The position numbers and the translations under genes are program-made. DNA of 64,000 bases from Desulfovibrionaceae bacterium (GTDB taxonomy: Bacteria > Desulfobacterota > Desulfovibrionia > Desulfovibrionales > Desulfovibrionaceae). The stretch covers positions 1 to 64,000 of the forward strand of contig CAJTFO010000008.1 in the NCBI GenBank assembly GCA_910575755.1, in the 5' to 3' direction. The notes below the pieces were generated by a model. The model had not been told where the DNA came from. It was given only the letters and a program-made list of their open reading frames with translations, and searched no databases. Numbering within the stretch: the stretch's first letter is position 1; each line of letters opens with the position of its first letter. Below, piece by piece: positions 1-8,232 of this stretch.

Positions 1-220
<220 letters not shown>

Positions 221-266
221 TTTTGAGAAGACTCCTTCCTTCCCTGTCAATTAAATTGAAAATTTT

Positions 267-380
267 TTGGCAGCCATAGAGAAGAGGGTACACCCGATCC
301 CATTCCGAACTCGGCAGTTAAGCTCTTCCTCGCCGATGATACTGCATAACGTCATGTGGGAAAGTAGGCCGCTGCCAAAA
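267..380 (+). rRNA. rrf: 5S ribosomal RNA
   Basis: About 114 nt with the 5S hallmarks: terminal stem TTTGGCAGCC/GGCCGCTGCCAAA, the loop ACACCCGATCCCATTCCGAA, and CTCGGCAGTTAAGCTC. Its length and its place about 45 nt after 23S rRNA fit a standard 23S-5S arrangement. The ends are set from the terminal helix and may be off by one or two bases. Confidence 0.97.
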
Positions 381-386
381 ATAGTT

Positions 387-431
387 GCCCGGCCCTTTGC
401 AGCTCGCAGCGCGAAGGGCCGGGCTTTTTTT
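387..431 (+). terminator. rrn operon intrinsic terminator
   Basis: A 14-bp GC-rich stem (GCCCGGCCCTTTGC with GCGAAGGGCCGGGC) is followed directly by a run of seven T residues. It lies just after 5S rRNA and separates the rRNA operon from the flagellar operon. Confidence 0.93.
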
Positions 432-565
432 ATGCCTCCGCCTCTCCCGAACACACAAGCCGCCCTTCCCCCCCCCTTACACGCTGCTCCCCGGCGGACG
501 CGTAGCCGCCGCGCGAGGGAACGAAAAACAACCCTTTTTGCGCGGAGTTCTGACCTCGTTGCCTG

Positions 566-581
566 TGGCCCGCTACTTGCA
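566..581 (+). promoter_or_regulatory. sigma-54 (-24/-12) promoter of the flagellar operon
   Basis: TGGCCCGCTACTTGCA matches the RpoN consensus TGGCACGNNNNTTGCW at every defined position except one (A to C at position 5), with the invariant GG and GC at the correct spacing. It lies about 83 bp before the flgF start. RpoN control of rod and ring genes is common in polarly flagellated bacteria. The rest of the gap between 432 and 663 shows no gene. Confidence 0.8.
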
Positions 582-663
582 TATCTCTTGGCAAAGACTG
601 CTTCGCCCTTGGACAATGGTTACGCCTCAGACGGGCAAGCAACTGCGGACAAAGGAGTTTTTT

Positions 664-1458
664 ATGCAAGACGCGTTGTTTAGCGGGCTTTTCGGCGCGC
701 TGACCACAGAACATCGCATGAACATCATCGCCAATAATTTGGCGAACGTGAATACTCACGGCTACAAACGCGATACCTTGGCTTTCAAGGACACCATGGC
801 TTCCTATGCGCATGACGAGATCCGCGAACCTTTGATGAATCTGCGCTCGGCTCCTCTTTTTCCCGAGCCCAAGAATATGGCCCGGCCCCGCGTGGCCGTT
901 TCCCGACTGGATTTTTCCCAGGGCTCCATGCAATTCACCGGCGATCCGCTGGATGTGGCCATCACCGGAGAAAATGCCTTTTTCCAGGTGAACACGCCCA
1001 ACGGCGAGTATCTGACGCGCAACGGTCATTTTGTATTGTCCAGCGATGGCACAGTGATGAGCCCGCAGGGCTATCCGCTCCAGGGCACGGGAGGCAATAT
1101 TGTCATTCCGCCGGGTACGCGCAATGTGCTCATCAGCGGTGACGGCCAGGTTATCGCTGATGGCGCGGTGGTCAACCAGATTTCCCTGGTCAATGTGGAT
1201 GAACCGCAAAATCTGGAAAAGATGGGGCACAATTTGTTCCGCCCGCGTGAAAATGTTCAGGTGGCCCAGGGCGACGCCTATCTGACCGGCGCGCGGCTTG
1301 AGCAGGGCTTCACCGAGGCGGCCAATGTGGAAGTGGTGACGGAAATGGTCAACATGATTGAAGTGCAGCGCCAGTTTGAGGCCTATCAGAAGGTGATGCA
1401 GACCGCGGATACCCTGGACCGCGCGGCTAACGAAAAAATAGGGCGCCGCCAGGGCTAG
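664..1458 (+). CDS. flgF: Flagellar basal-body rod protein FlgF
   Basis: Encodes 264 residues of the proximal rod protein FlgF, which assembles in the periplasm after export by the flagellar type III system. The N-terminal rod motif NNLANVNTHGYKR is at residues 24-36. The C-terminal segment (NVEVVTEMVNMIEVQRQFEAYQ) is the paired amphipathic helix of the rod/hook superfamily. The start is the ATG after AAAGGAG; the frame is open further upstream, but that stretch runs into the rRNA terminator and is not coding. First gene of the flgF-G-A-H operon, 45 bp ahead of flgG and downstream of a sigma-54 promoter. The length is normal for the family. Confidence 0.95.
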   Translation: MQDALFSGLFGALTTEHRMNIIANNLANVNTHGYKRDTLAFKDTMASYAHDEIREPLMNLRSAPLFPEPKNMARPRVAVSRLDFSQGSMQFTGDPLDVAITGENAFFQVNTPNGEYLTRNGHFVLSSDGTVMSPQGYPLQGTGGNIVIPPGTRNVLISGDGQVIADGAVVNQISLVNVDEPQNLEKMGHNLFRPRENVQVAQGDAYLTGARLEQGFTEAANVEVVTEMVNMIEVQRQFEAYQKVMQTADTLDRAANEKIGRRQG

Positions 1459-1503
1459 CCCGTGCGCGGGCTTCCCGCGTGACTGAGAGAAGGAGAAACT
1501 CCC

Positions 1504-2289
1504 ATGATGCGTTCCCTGTACACCGGCGCTACGGGCATGGTTGCCCAGCAGCTGAACATCGACGTCATTTCCAACAACCTGGCCAATGTGAACACTACGG
1601 GCTTCAAAAAAAGCCGGGCCGAATTTGAGGATCTGATGTACCAGACCATGAAGATCGCCGGGTCTATCACCGAGGGCGACAACCGGCTGCCCGTGGGCAT
1701 TCAGGTGGGTATGGGCGTGCGGCCCACGGCGGTGCACAAGTTCTTCACCCAGGGCGATTTTCAGAACACGGGCAACGCCCTGGATGTGGCCATTGAAGGC
1801 GACGGCTTTTTCCAGGTGGATGTGAACGGCGAGTTGATGTACACCCGCGCCGGTTCCTTCAAGCTCAACCAGGACGGCACTGTGGTCACGGCCAACGGCT
1901 ACATTCTGCAACCGGAATTTGCCGTGCCCGCGGAAACCAAGAATATCTCCATTTCTTCTTCCGGGCATATCGCGGCTCTGGACAGCGAGGGACAGGAAAT
2001 CGCCGGTGCGGAAATTCCGCTCTACACCTTCATCAATCCGGCGGGCCTGGACGCGCGCGGACGCAATCTTTACACGCCCACAGAAGCTTCGGGCGCGGAA
2101 ACCGAAGGCGTGCCCGGCACGGACAATGTGGGCACTCTGGCCCAGGGTTTTCTGGAAATGTCCAATGTGGAAGTGGTGGATGAGATGGTCAATATGATCG
2201 TGGGCCAGCGCGCCTATGAGGTCAATTCCAAAGCCATCCAGACCTCGGATTCCATGCTGGGCATTGCCGTGCAGCTCAAGCGCAGTTAA
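1504..2289 (+). CDS. flgG: Flagellar distal rod protein FlgG
   Basis: Encodes 261 residues. FlgG polymerises into the distal rod that crosses the periplasm and joins rod to hook. The N-terminal motif SNNLANVNTTGFKKS (about residues 22-36), the central DVAIEGDGFFQV segment and the C-terminal NVEVVDEMVNMIVGQRAYE are textbook FlgG and match the neighbouring FlgF paralogue. The start is the first of two adjacent ATG codons (1504, 1507) behind AGAAGGAG. It lies between flgF and flgA, the usual order in Desulfovibrio, so co-transcription from the sigma-54 promoter is expected. Confidence 0.97.
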   Translation: MMRSLYTGATGMVAQQLNIDVISNNLANVNTTGFKKSRAEFEDLMYQTMKIAGSITEGDNRLPVGIQVGMGVRPTAVHKFFTQGDFQNTGNALDVAIEGDGFFQVDVNGELMYTRAGSFKLNQDGTVVTANGYILQPEFAVPAETKNISISSSGHIAALDSEGQEIAGAEIPLYTFINPAGLDARGRNLYTPTEASGAETEGVPGTDNVGTLAQGFLEMSNVEVVDEMVNMIVGQRAYEVNSKAIQTSDSMLGIAVQLKRS

Positions 2290-2307
2290 GGCTGAAAAGG
2301 ACGGATC

Positions 2308-3573
2308 ATGCCCGGACGGCAATCAGTCAGGACAAGCGGGCGCGAACTCCAGGCGCGCGGCTGTTGCGGTCGTGCGCTGTTCGTGCTTGCTCTTTTTGCT
2401 CTGGCCCTGCTTTGCGCAGGCTGGCCCACGCCGCTTCAGGCCGGGGCTCAGGGCGGTGTGCCGCAGGCCGTCTGGCAGGACAGCGAGCGCAATCACCGCC
2501 GTTCGCCTTCGCAGATCAAGCGCCAGTTGCGTCCGCCACAGGTGCGCGCCGCCCAGATTCCTCTGGCCGCCGGCGCTCAGGATCAGCGGGCCGCCAGAAC
2601 CCGTGATCTTGTGGCTTCCAATGCCGTGCCCCTGGCCGCGCCGCCCGCTGCCGGGGATCAGTTGCCCATGCTGGAGCAGGGCGACTGGCGGCTCAAGGTG
2701 GCCGCCGCCGCCGTAACCAACAGCGATATGGTGCTGCTGGGCGACATTGCCGCGCCGCTGGGCCATATAGACCCCGCGCTCTGGAACGAACTCAAAAACC
2801 GTCAGCTCTGGCCCGCGCCGCCGGAGGAGGGCAAGCCCCTGCAGGTCAACCGCTCCCGCCTTTCGCAGGCCCTGCGCCAGAGCCTGGGCAATGACTTGGC
2901 CGGGCGCTGCATCCTGCCCACGTCGCTGGTCATTCAGCGTGGGGGACTGGTATTCAGGGAGGACGACCTGCGCTCCTATGTCGTCAAAAGTCTGACGCCA
3001 CAACTGGCCGCCATGCCCGGAGAGGCGGAATTGAATGAATTTCGTTTGCCGGAATATATTTTTCTGGCCCACAACCAGCAGCGCATCCAACTGGAGCCAG
3101 GCAAACTCGCGCCGGGTCGCGTGCCCTTGCGCTTTGCCGTGCAGGAGGCGGACGGCGCCGTATTGCGGCGGGTGGCCGGGACAGTAAATCTGACGCTCTG
3201 GCTCACTGTTCCGGCGGCCTCCAGACCGCTGGGCAAGGGCGACGCGCTGACGCCCGAAGCCGTGACCTTCATGCGCATCAACGCCAATCAGTTGCGGGAT
3301 CTGCCCTGGGACGGCCACGGCGGTCCCTGGCAGATAGTGCGCTCTCTGAATACGGGCGAGCCCATTCTGCAAAGCGATCTGGCCAGCCGGCTCATGGTTC
3401 GGCGCGGCGGCATTCTGACCCTGATTTACTCGCGCGGCAATCTGCGCATGACCACCCGGGCGGAAGCTCTGGCCGACGGCGAGCCAGGTGCCACTATTCC
3501 GGTGCGGAATTTGCAAACCAAAAAACAGATCTACGCCACCGTCAAAGACGGCAACACCGTAGAGATCCATTAA
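2308..3573 (+). CDS. flgA: Flagellar P-ring assembly chaperone FlgA
   Basis: Encodes 421 residues, long for FlgA because of an N-terminal extension. Residues about 23-46 are hydrophobic and end in a likely signal-peptidase site, placing the protein in the periplasm. The C-terminal third (about residues 290-421) carries the SAF/ChapFlgA fold; recognisable pieces are PLGKGDALTPEAVTFMRI, GEPILQSDL and VRNLQTKKQIYATV. FlgA chaperones FlgI, the P-ring subunit, yet flgI is absent from this operon. It starts 18 bp after flgG and is followed 32 bp later by flgH. The middle part (about 100-280) is poorly conserved and I cannot assign it. Confidence 0.9.
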   Translation: MPGRQSVRTSGRELQARGCCGRALFVLALFALALLCAGWPTPLQAGAQGGVPQAVWQDSERNHRRSPSQIKRQLRPPQVRAAQIPLAAGAQDQRAARTRDLVASNAVPLAAPPAAGDQLPMLEQGDWRLKVAAAAVTNSDMVLLGDIAAPLGHIDPALWNELKNRQLWPAPPEEGKPLQVNRSRLSQALRQSLGNDLAGRCILPTSLVIQRGGLVFREDDLRSYVVKSLTPQLAAMPGEAELNEFRLPEYIFLAHNQQRIQLEPGKLAPGRVPLRFAVQEADGAVLRRVAGTVNLTLWLTVPAASRPLGKGDALTPEAVTFMRINANQLRDLPWDGHGGPWQIVRSLNTGEPILQSDLASRLMVRRGGILTLIYSRGNLRMTTRAEALADGEPGATIPVRNLQTKKQIYATVKDGNTVEIH

Positions 3574-3605
3574 GCCGCGTCACGCGGCCGCGAGGAGAGG
3601 AGCGT

Positions 3606-4325
3606 ATGAAAACTCAGTTGATCGTCCCGGTTCTGGGCCTGGCATTTCTGCTCTGCACAGCTTGCGGAGGCGGCACGCACAGGCGTCCGGCCATGCAGCC
3701 TCCAGTCACGCCGCCGCAGGAGTACCGTCAGGAAACCAGCGGTCCCAACAATCCCGGTTCACTCTTTGCCGCCAGCGAAGAGGACACGCTTTTTGCCGAC
3801 AGCCGGGCACGGCGCGTGGGGGATATCGTGGTGGTCAAACTGGTGGAGAACACCAAGGCCCAGAACAAGGCCGAGACCACAGCCAACAAGGACGGTTCCA
3901 ATGACTACCAGGTGGCCGCCATGTTCGGCAAAAGCAAGACAGGCTTTATCCCTCTGGTGGGCCTGGGCCCGCAGACCAGAGTGGGCATGCCGGCCTTGAG
4001 CACGTCTTCGGTCAGCGATCTTTCGGCCACAGGCAAGACCAAGCGTGAAAACTATGTGACCAGTTCCATGGCGGCGCGGGTGCTCCGCGTGCTGCCCGGC
4101 GGTCTGCTGCAGATTGAAGGCGCGCGCGAGATCCGGGTCAATGAGGAAACCGAATACATGGTGGTGCGCGGCATGATCCGCGCCAAGGATGTGGATGCCG
4201 AAAACAGCATCTATTCCACCCAGATCGCCGATGCGAGCATTGAATACTACGGACGCGGCGTGCTGGCAGACAAGCAGAAGCCGGGATGGTTTACGCGGCT
4301 GATGGATAACATCTGGCCTTTCTAG
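3606..4325 (+). CDS. flgH: Flagellar L-ring lipoprotein FlgH
   Basis: Encodes 239 residues forming the outer-membrane L ring. A lipoprotein signal ends at Cys20 (LLCTAC). The mature part shows the FlgH pattern: SLFAASEEDTLFADSRARRVGDIVVVKLVENT, then the ring-forming region with LRVLPGGLLQIEGAREIRVNEE and the C-terminal VRGMIRAKDVD. A good ribosome site (GAGGAGAGG) precedes the ATG. The TAG stop lies inside a dispersed hairpin repeat (4322-4360). In other Desulfovibrio operons flgH is followed by flgI and flgJ; here the next gene is an opposite-strand acetyltransferase, so the operon ends here. Confidence 0.95.
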   Translation: MKTQLIVPVLGLAFLLCTACGGGTHRRPAMQPPVTPPQEYRQETSGPNNPGSLFAASEEDTLFADSRARRVGDIVVVKLVENTKAQNKAETTANKDGSNDYQVAAMFGKSKTGFIPLVGLGPQTRVGMPALSTSSVSDLSATGKTKRENYVTSSMAARVLRVLPGGLLQIEGAREIRVNEETEYMVVRGMIRAKDVDAENSIYSTQIADASIEYYGRGVLADKQKPGWFTRLMDNIWPF

Positions 4326-4360
4326 AGCATTGAGCTACTTTCATCAGAGAAATGCTCTAG
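4322..4360 (-). repeat. Dispersed hairpin repeat A, copy 3 (short form, inverted)
   Basis: Perfect 10-bp inverted arms CTAGAGCATT and AATGCTCTAG enclose 19 nt. Read on the minus strand, the core (TAGAGCATTTCTCTGATGAA) matches the 5' part of the longer copies at 26793 and 58893. It contains the TAG stop of flgH. This copy lacks the ~75-bp tail of the other two. It may act as a terminator or 3'-end stabiliser, but no T tract follows. Confidence 0.75.
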
Positions 4361-4507
4361 CGCCTGCCTTTGCAGGCGGGCCCCACGGCCTCTTCAAGGC
4401 GAAACCGCTCTGGAACAGGATACTATGAACGCATGTTGCTCTTGGGACTGTAGCAGCTCAAGAGCAACATGCGTTCTGTCTGACATGGTGTCGGTTCGGC
4501 CTCTTTG
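4361..4507. other. Intergenic region after flgH with two further hairpins
   Basis: No coding sequence is evident between flgH and the opposite-strand acetyltransferase. After repeat A there is a short hairpin (CGCCTGC/GCAGGCG, 4361-4378). A perfect 18-bp stem with a 14-nt loop follows at 4427-4476 (GAACGCATGTTGCTCTTG with its exact complement). Neither has a T run, so a rho-independent terminator is uncertain. This is where flgI and flgJ would be expected. Confidence 0.7.
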
Positions 4508-5140
4508 TTATGCGTCGGCGTTAAAGGGCCGCTCATAGTCCGTCACGTCAAAGAGACGGTCTTTGAAATAGCGGCAGCGGTCAGCCTCCGTGATGGGCCG
4601 CAGAACGCGGCAGGGATTGCCCGCGGCCAGCATATTGTCCGGGATGTCTCTGGTCACGACGCTGCCGGAGCCGATGACCACATTCCGCCCCACGCGCACG
4701 CCGGGGTTGATCACCACATTGCCGCCAATCCAGACATTGTCGCCTATGCTCACCGGGCTTCCATATTCATAGCCCGAATTTCTGGCGACAGGATGCAGGG
4801 GATGCCCGGCCGTGTAGATGGCCACATTGGGCGCGATCATGGCGTAGTCGCCGATTTTGACTCTGGCCACATCCAGCACCGTGAAATTGTAATTGGCGAA
4901 AAAATTTTCGCCCACTTCGATGTTATAGCCATAATCGCAGTAAAACGGCCCTTCAATGCGCACATGGCGTCCGCATGAGCCGAGAATTTCGCGGATCAGT
5001 CCATCGCGTTCCGCTTCGCGGTCAGGCGGCAGGTGGTTGTAACGGAAAATTTTTTGCCGGCAGGCGCGGCGTTCTTCGCTCAGGCCGTCCAGCCATGCCT
5101 TGTAGGGCAGACCCGCCAGCATACGTTCCTTGTGGTTCAT
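4508..5140 (-). CDS. maa: Sugar O-acetyltransferase (maltose/galactoside acetyltransferase family)
   Basis: Encodes 210 residues of the hexapeptide (left-handed beta-helix) family that moves acetyl from acetyl-CoA to sugar hydroxyls. The N-terminal cap (MNHKERMLAGLPYKAW) is the Maa/NodL-type mac domain. The beta-helix includes IGDNVWIGGNVVINPGV and GSGSVVTRDIPDNMLAAGNPC. The likely catalytic His lies in TAGHPLHP. Length and motifs fit maltose O-acetyltransferase closely, but the sugar acceptor cannot be read from sequence. It stands alone, convergent with flgH and separated from the upstream antiporter gene by a terminator. Confidence 0.9.
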   Translation of the reverse strand: MNHKERMLAGLPYKAWLDGLSEERRACRQKIFRYNHLPPDREAERDGLIREILGSCGRHVRIEGPFYCDYGYNIEVGENFFANYNFTVLDVARVKIGDYAMIAPNVAIYTAGHPLHPVARNSGYEYGSPVSIGDNVWIGGNVVINPGVRVGRNVVIGSGSVVTRDIPDNMLAAGNPCRVLRPITEADRCRYFKDRLFDVTDYERPFNADA

Positions 5141-5176
5141 GGGCTACGCTCCTCCTGTCGCGCCACGGCGCGTTGC

Positions 5177-5211
5177 AAAAAAACGGCAGGCTTGCGGCCT
5201 GCCGTTTTTTT
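5177..5211 (-). terminator. Terminator of the antiporter gene (bidirectional form)
   Basis: ACGGCAGG CTTGCGG CCTGCCGT stem flanked by seven A on one side and seven T on the other, so it can work on either strand. It lies just after the end of the minus-strand antiporter gene at 5238. Confidence 0.9.
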
Positions 5212-5237
5212 GCCTGTGAATGCGGAATACTGTGATC

Positions 5238-6680
5238 TTATACGAAGAAAAGCCAGGTCAGCAGGGCAAACAGCGGGATCAGAATACCCACGGACCAGAG
5301 CATGTAGCCGAAGAAGCTGGGCATGCGCACACCCTGATTTTCGGCAATGGAACGCACCATGAAGTTGGGCGCGTTGCCGATGTAGGTATTGGCGCCCATG
5401 AACACCGCGCCCGCCGAAATGGCGATCAGCGTGGTGGCCATGTCGTTCATCAGGTGAACGGCATCGCCGCCCGCGGTGTTGAAGAACACCAGGTAGGTGG
5501 GCGCATTGTCCAGGAAGCTGGAAAGAGCGCCTGTAAGCCAGAAGTACATGGCGTTGACCGGCTGCCCGTCCGGGGTGGAAACCATGTTGATCAGCGAGGC
5601 CAGGGCGCCGTTCGTGCCGGCGCGCAGAATGGCAATGGCCGGAATCATGCTGAGAAAGATGCCGAAGAAAAGCTTGGCCACTTCCTCAATGGGCGCCCAG
5701 GAAAAACCGTTGAGTTCGCGACAGCGCCGGCTGGTGAACTTCAGGGAAAGGCCGGCCATGCACAAGAGCACGATGTCGCGCAGCAGGTTCTGGCCTTCCA
5801 CGGGCACGCCGTAGACCTCAATCCAGGTCCCCAGCGGCGCCATGCCGGAAGCCAGTACCGCCATCACCACGCCCAGCAGGAAGAGCAGGTTGATCTTGCC
5901 GTCCAGGCCGAGCTTTTCTCCCGCGGCATTGGGATCATACGGCGGGGTGGGGCGGCCTTCCTTGTTGTACAGCATGGTGTCCAGCACAAAGAAAATGGCC
6001 AGCAGGATCAGGGAGAGGCAGAGCGTCTTCAGGAAAAGGTGTTTGGTGGTCCAGAAAAAGCTGACGCCCTTGAGAAAGCCCAGGAAGAGCGGCGGATCAC
6101 CCAAAGGCGTCAGAGAGCCGCCGATGTTGGCCACCAGAAAGATGAAGAACACCACGGAATGCACGCGATATTTGCGGTGGGCGTTGGCGCGCAGCAGGGG
6201 GCGGATCAGCAGCATGGCCGCGCCGGTGGTGCCCATCCAGCTGGCCAGGGCCGTGCCCACGGCCAGCAGCGCGGTGTTCACCGCCGGCGTGCCCACCAGA
6301 GAGCCTTTGAGGCGCACGCCGCCGGCCACGGTGAACAGCGCGAAAAGCAGAACGATAAAGGGAATGTAGTCCAGCAGAATGATGTGCAGAAATTCATACA
6401 GGGCGACATTGAAGCCATACACGAGGAAACAGGGCACAAGAAAGGCCAGACCCCAGAATACGGCGATTTTGCCGAAATGATGCTCCCAGAAATGCGGCAG
6501 GGCCAGAGGCATGATGGCGATGGAAAGCAGCATGCAGGCAAAGGGGATAACCCAGACCGCCGACAGCTCGGCGCCTGGGATAGTGGGATGGCCCGCGGCC
6601 GCCATGGCCGCGCCGGGAAGAAGCAGAGCCATGAGCAGGGCCGTCATCAGGGCCAGAGGCAAAGACCGAAGTTTTGACAT
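5238..6680 (-). CDS. NhaD-like Na+/H+ antiporter (ion transporter superfamily)
   Basis: Encodes 480 residues, an inner-membrane protein with about a dozen hydrophobic segments and a cleavable-looking N-terminus (about residues 8-28, ending AAMAAAGHP). The motifs GGSLTPLGDPPLFLGFLKGV (about 187-206) and SFLDNAPTYLVFF (about 391-403) are typical of the NhaD/citrate-type ion transporter superfamily, in which the Asp residues bind cation. Sodium/proton exchange is the family expectation; tricarboxylate transport is the main alternative. It is monocistronic: terminator downstream, divergent trmH upstream. Confidence 0.85.
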   Translation of the reverse strand: MSKLRSLPLALMTALLMALLLPGAAMAAAGHPTIPGAELSAVWVIPFACMLLSIAIMPLALPHFWEHHFGKIAVFWGLAFLVPCFLVYGFNVALYEFLHIILLDYIPFIVLLFALFTVAGGVRLKGSLVGTPAVNTALLAVGTALASWMGTTGAAMLLIRPLLRANAHRKYRVHSVVFFIFLVANIGGSLTPLGDPPLFLGFLKGVSFFWTTKHLFLKTLCLSLILLAIFFVLDTMLYNKEGRPTPPYDPNAAGEKLGLDGKINLLFLLGVVMAVLASGMAPLGTWIEVYGVPVEGQNLLRDIVLLCMAGLSLKFTSRRCRELNGFSWAPIEEVAKLFFGIFLSMIPAIAILRAGTNGALASLINMVSTPDGQPVNAMYFWLTGALSSFLDNAPTYLVFFNTAGGDAVHLMNDMATTLIAISAGAVFMGANTYIGNAPNFMVRSIAENQGVRMPSFFGYMLWSVGILIPLFALLTWLFFV

Positions 6681-6843
6681 GGGCGCACTCCTGAATGAAA
6701 GATGTCACGGCCCCGGGCCGCGCAGCAGACAGATAGTTTCCTTTTTTCTAGGGTAAAACCATGCCATTGGCAATGCGCTTGCCTGAAAAAGTTTTTTCTG
6801 ACACCTTTTGCAAGCATTCGCATCTCAGAAGGAAACCATCGCC

Positions 6844-7434
6844 ATGCCCAAGGAACCCACCCCCAGGCGCAGAGCGCGCCTGCTTGAAGTGTTGCGCCGC
6901 CGCCAGAATGATCTGACGCTGGTGCTGGCCAATATTCATGACCCGCATAACGTGTCGGCCATCTACCGTTCCTGCGACGCCTTCGGCCTTGCCAGGGTGC
7001 ATCTTTACTATACCGACACCCCCTTTCCGACCCTGGGCCGCAAAACCTCGGCCTCGGCCCGCAAATGGGTGGAAAGCGTGCGCCACAGGAACAGCGCGGA
7101 GTTGATGGATGCTCTGCGGGGGCAGGGCTTTCAGGTGCTGGCCACTTCCTGTTCGGACACGGCCCGCCCCCTGCGCGGCTGGGATTTTATCCGGCCCACG
7201 GCTGTGATCATGGGCAACGAACACAGCGGCGTGGACGAGGGGCTGCTTGCTCAGGCTGACGGGCAGCTCTACATTCCCATGTACGGCATGATCCAGAGCT
7301 TCAATGTTTCCGTGGCCGCGGCTATTATTCTGGCCGAAGCCGCGCGGCAGCGCGAAGACGCCGGCATGTACGACGCCCCTCGTCTGAGCGAAGCCGAGCT
7401 GGAAGCCAGGCTTGAGGAATGGCTGAAGAAATGA
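6844..7434 (+). CDS. trmH: TrmH-family tRNA/rRNA 2'-O-methyltransferase
   Basis: Encodes 196 residues of the SPOUT class, which bind SAM in a trefoil knot and methylate a ribose 2'-OH. The three signature blocks are present: NVSAIYRSCDAFG (motif 1), IMGNEHSGVDE (motif 2) and YIPMYGMIQSFNVSVAAAI (motif 3). It most resembles TrmH, which makes Gm18 in tRNA; a related RNA target cannot be excluded. The ATG at 6844 is chosen because AGAAGGAAA sits about 10 nt upstream; an in-frame ATG at 6808 lacks a ribosome site. It is divergent from the antiporter gene. Confidence 0.9.
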   Translation: MPKEPTPRRRARLLEVLRRRQNDLTLVLANIHDPHNVSAIYRSCDAFGLARVHLYYTDTPFPTLGRKTSASARKWVESVRHRNSAELMDALRGQGFQVLATSCSDTARPLRGWDFIRPTAVIMGNEHSGVDEGLLAQADGQLYIPMYGMIQSFNVSVAAAIILAEAARQREDAGMYDAPRLSEAELEARLEEWLKK

Positions 7435-7455
7435 GGGGAGCCGGACCGGCCGGAC

Positions 7456-8088
7456 TCAGGGCTGTTCGCCCGTCTGCGCCCTGTGCGGGTGCACCTGCTT
7501 TTCAAAATTTCTGCCGTTCCACTGAAAGCTGACGTCATGGGCCAGGGGCACCTGGGTCATGCCGGAACTGTTCCAGAAGACGGGTTCGGCCTTGAGGCCG
7601 CCCAGCCCCAGACAGATCAGCACTGTGGGGTTGATGTCCCGCGGCAGTTGCCGGCCCTGGTCCAGAAATTCCCTGATGTCCGGCTCCGGCGGCGTGTCAA
7701 CGGGCACCATGCGCCCCGTGGCGTCCACCCGCCACAGTTCCAGGGTGCAGATGGGCACGCCCAGCGTGCCGATGGCCGCCTCGGTGGAGCCGTCCGCCGT
7801 ATTGCGGAAGAGCCGCAGAGCCACGGCGCTGTCCCGGAAGGGCAGGGCCGCGAACACCATGACGTCTTCGGTTTCTCCGGCGATTTCCCAGAACTCCGTA
7901 TGACCTTCGGTCAGCAGGCGCTGTTTGTCCGCTTCAGAAAGGCCCTCGGCCGTATTTTCAAAAATGCTGACGGGCAGCGTGGCAAAAATGCCTCTGGCCG
8001 TCATGCCGTTGTCCTCGGCGCGAGCCGCCGCGGACGGCATGATGGCCAGCAGGGTCAGCAGAGCGACGAGGCGCATGCAGTTCCACAT
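7456..8088 (-). CDS. Conserved hypothetical exported protein
   Basis: Encodes 210 residues. The N-terminus (MWNCMRLVALLTLLAIM...AARAED) is a signal peptide with a plausible cleavage after ARA, so the mature protein is periplasmic. AAGGGGACAG precedes the ATG. The rest is soluble, with no membrane helix or catalytic motif that I recognise; recognisable segments are GHTEFWEIAGETEDVMVF and PVDTPPEPDIREFLDQG. It is convergent with trmH, about 20 bp apart, and divergent from uvrA. I do not recognise the family and assign no function. Confidence 0.75.
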   Translation of the reverse strand: MWNCMRLVALLTLLAIMPSAAARAEDNGMTARGIFATLPVSIFENTAEGLSEADKQRLLTEGHTEFWEIAGETEDVMVFAALPFRDSAVALRLFRNTADGSTEAAIGTLGVPICTLELWRVDATGRMVPVDTPPEPDIREFLDQGRQLPRDINPTVLICLGLGGLKAEPVFWNSSGMTQVPLAHDVSFQWNGRNFEKQVHPHRAQTGEQP

Positions 8089-8232
8089 GACTGTCCCCTT
8101 CCCGGTCAGACCGGGCTGTTTGATTTTTTATGTCCGTAAAAATTTTTATACCGATTTCGCGCCCGCTTGTCCATGCGCTCGTCGAAAAATGGCAGCTTGC
8201 CAAGAGCGCCGGAGCTGCTTAGATAACTTCCC

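Noticed and set aside
251..683. Open frames across 5S rRNA and the rrn terminator
   Set aside because: They overlap a structural RNA gene and a terminator on both strands and have low-complexity translations.
430..2322. Very long open frame on the minus strand opposite flgF/flgG
   Set aside because: High-GC codon bias leaves the antisense frame open. The predicted protein is His/Gly-rich without domains, and the plus-strand genes are certain.
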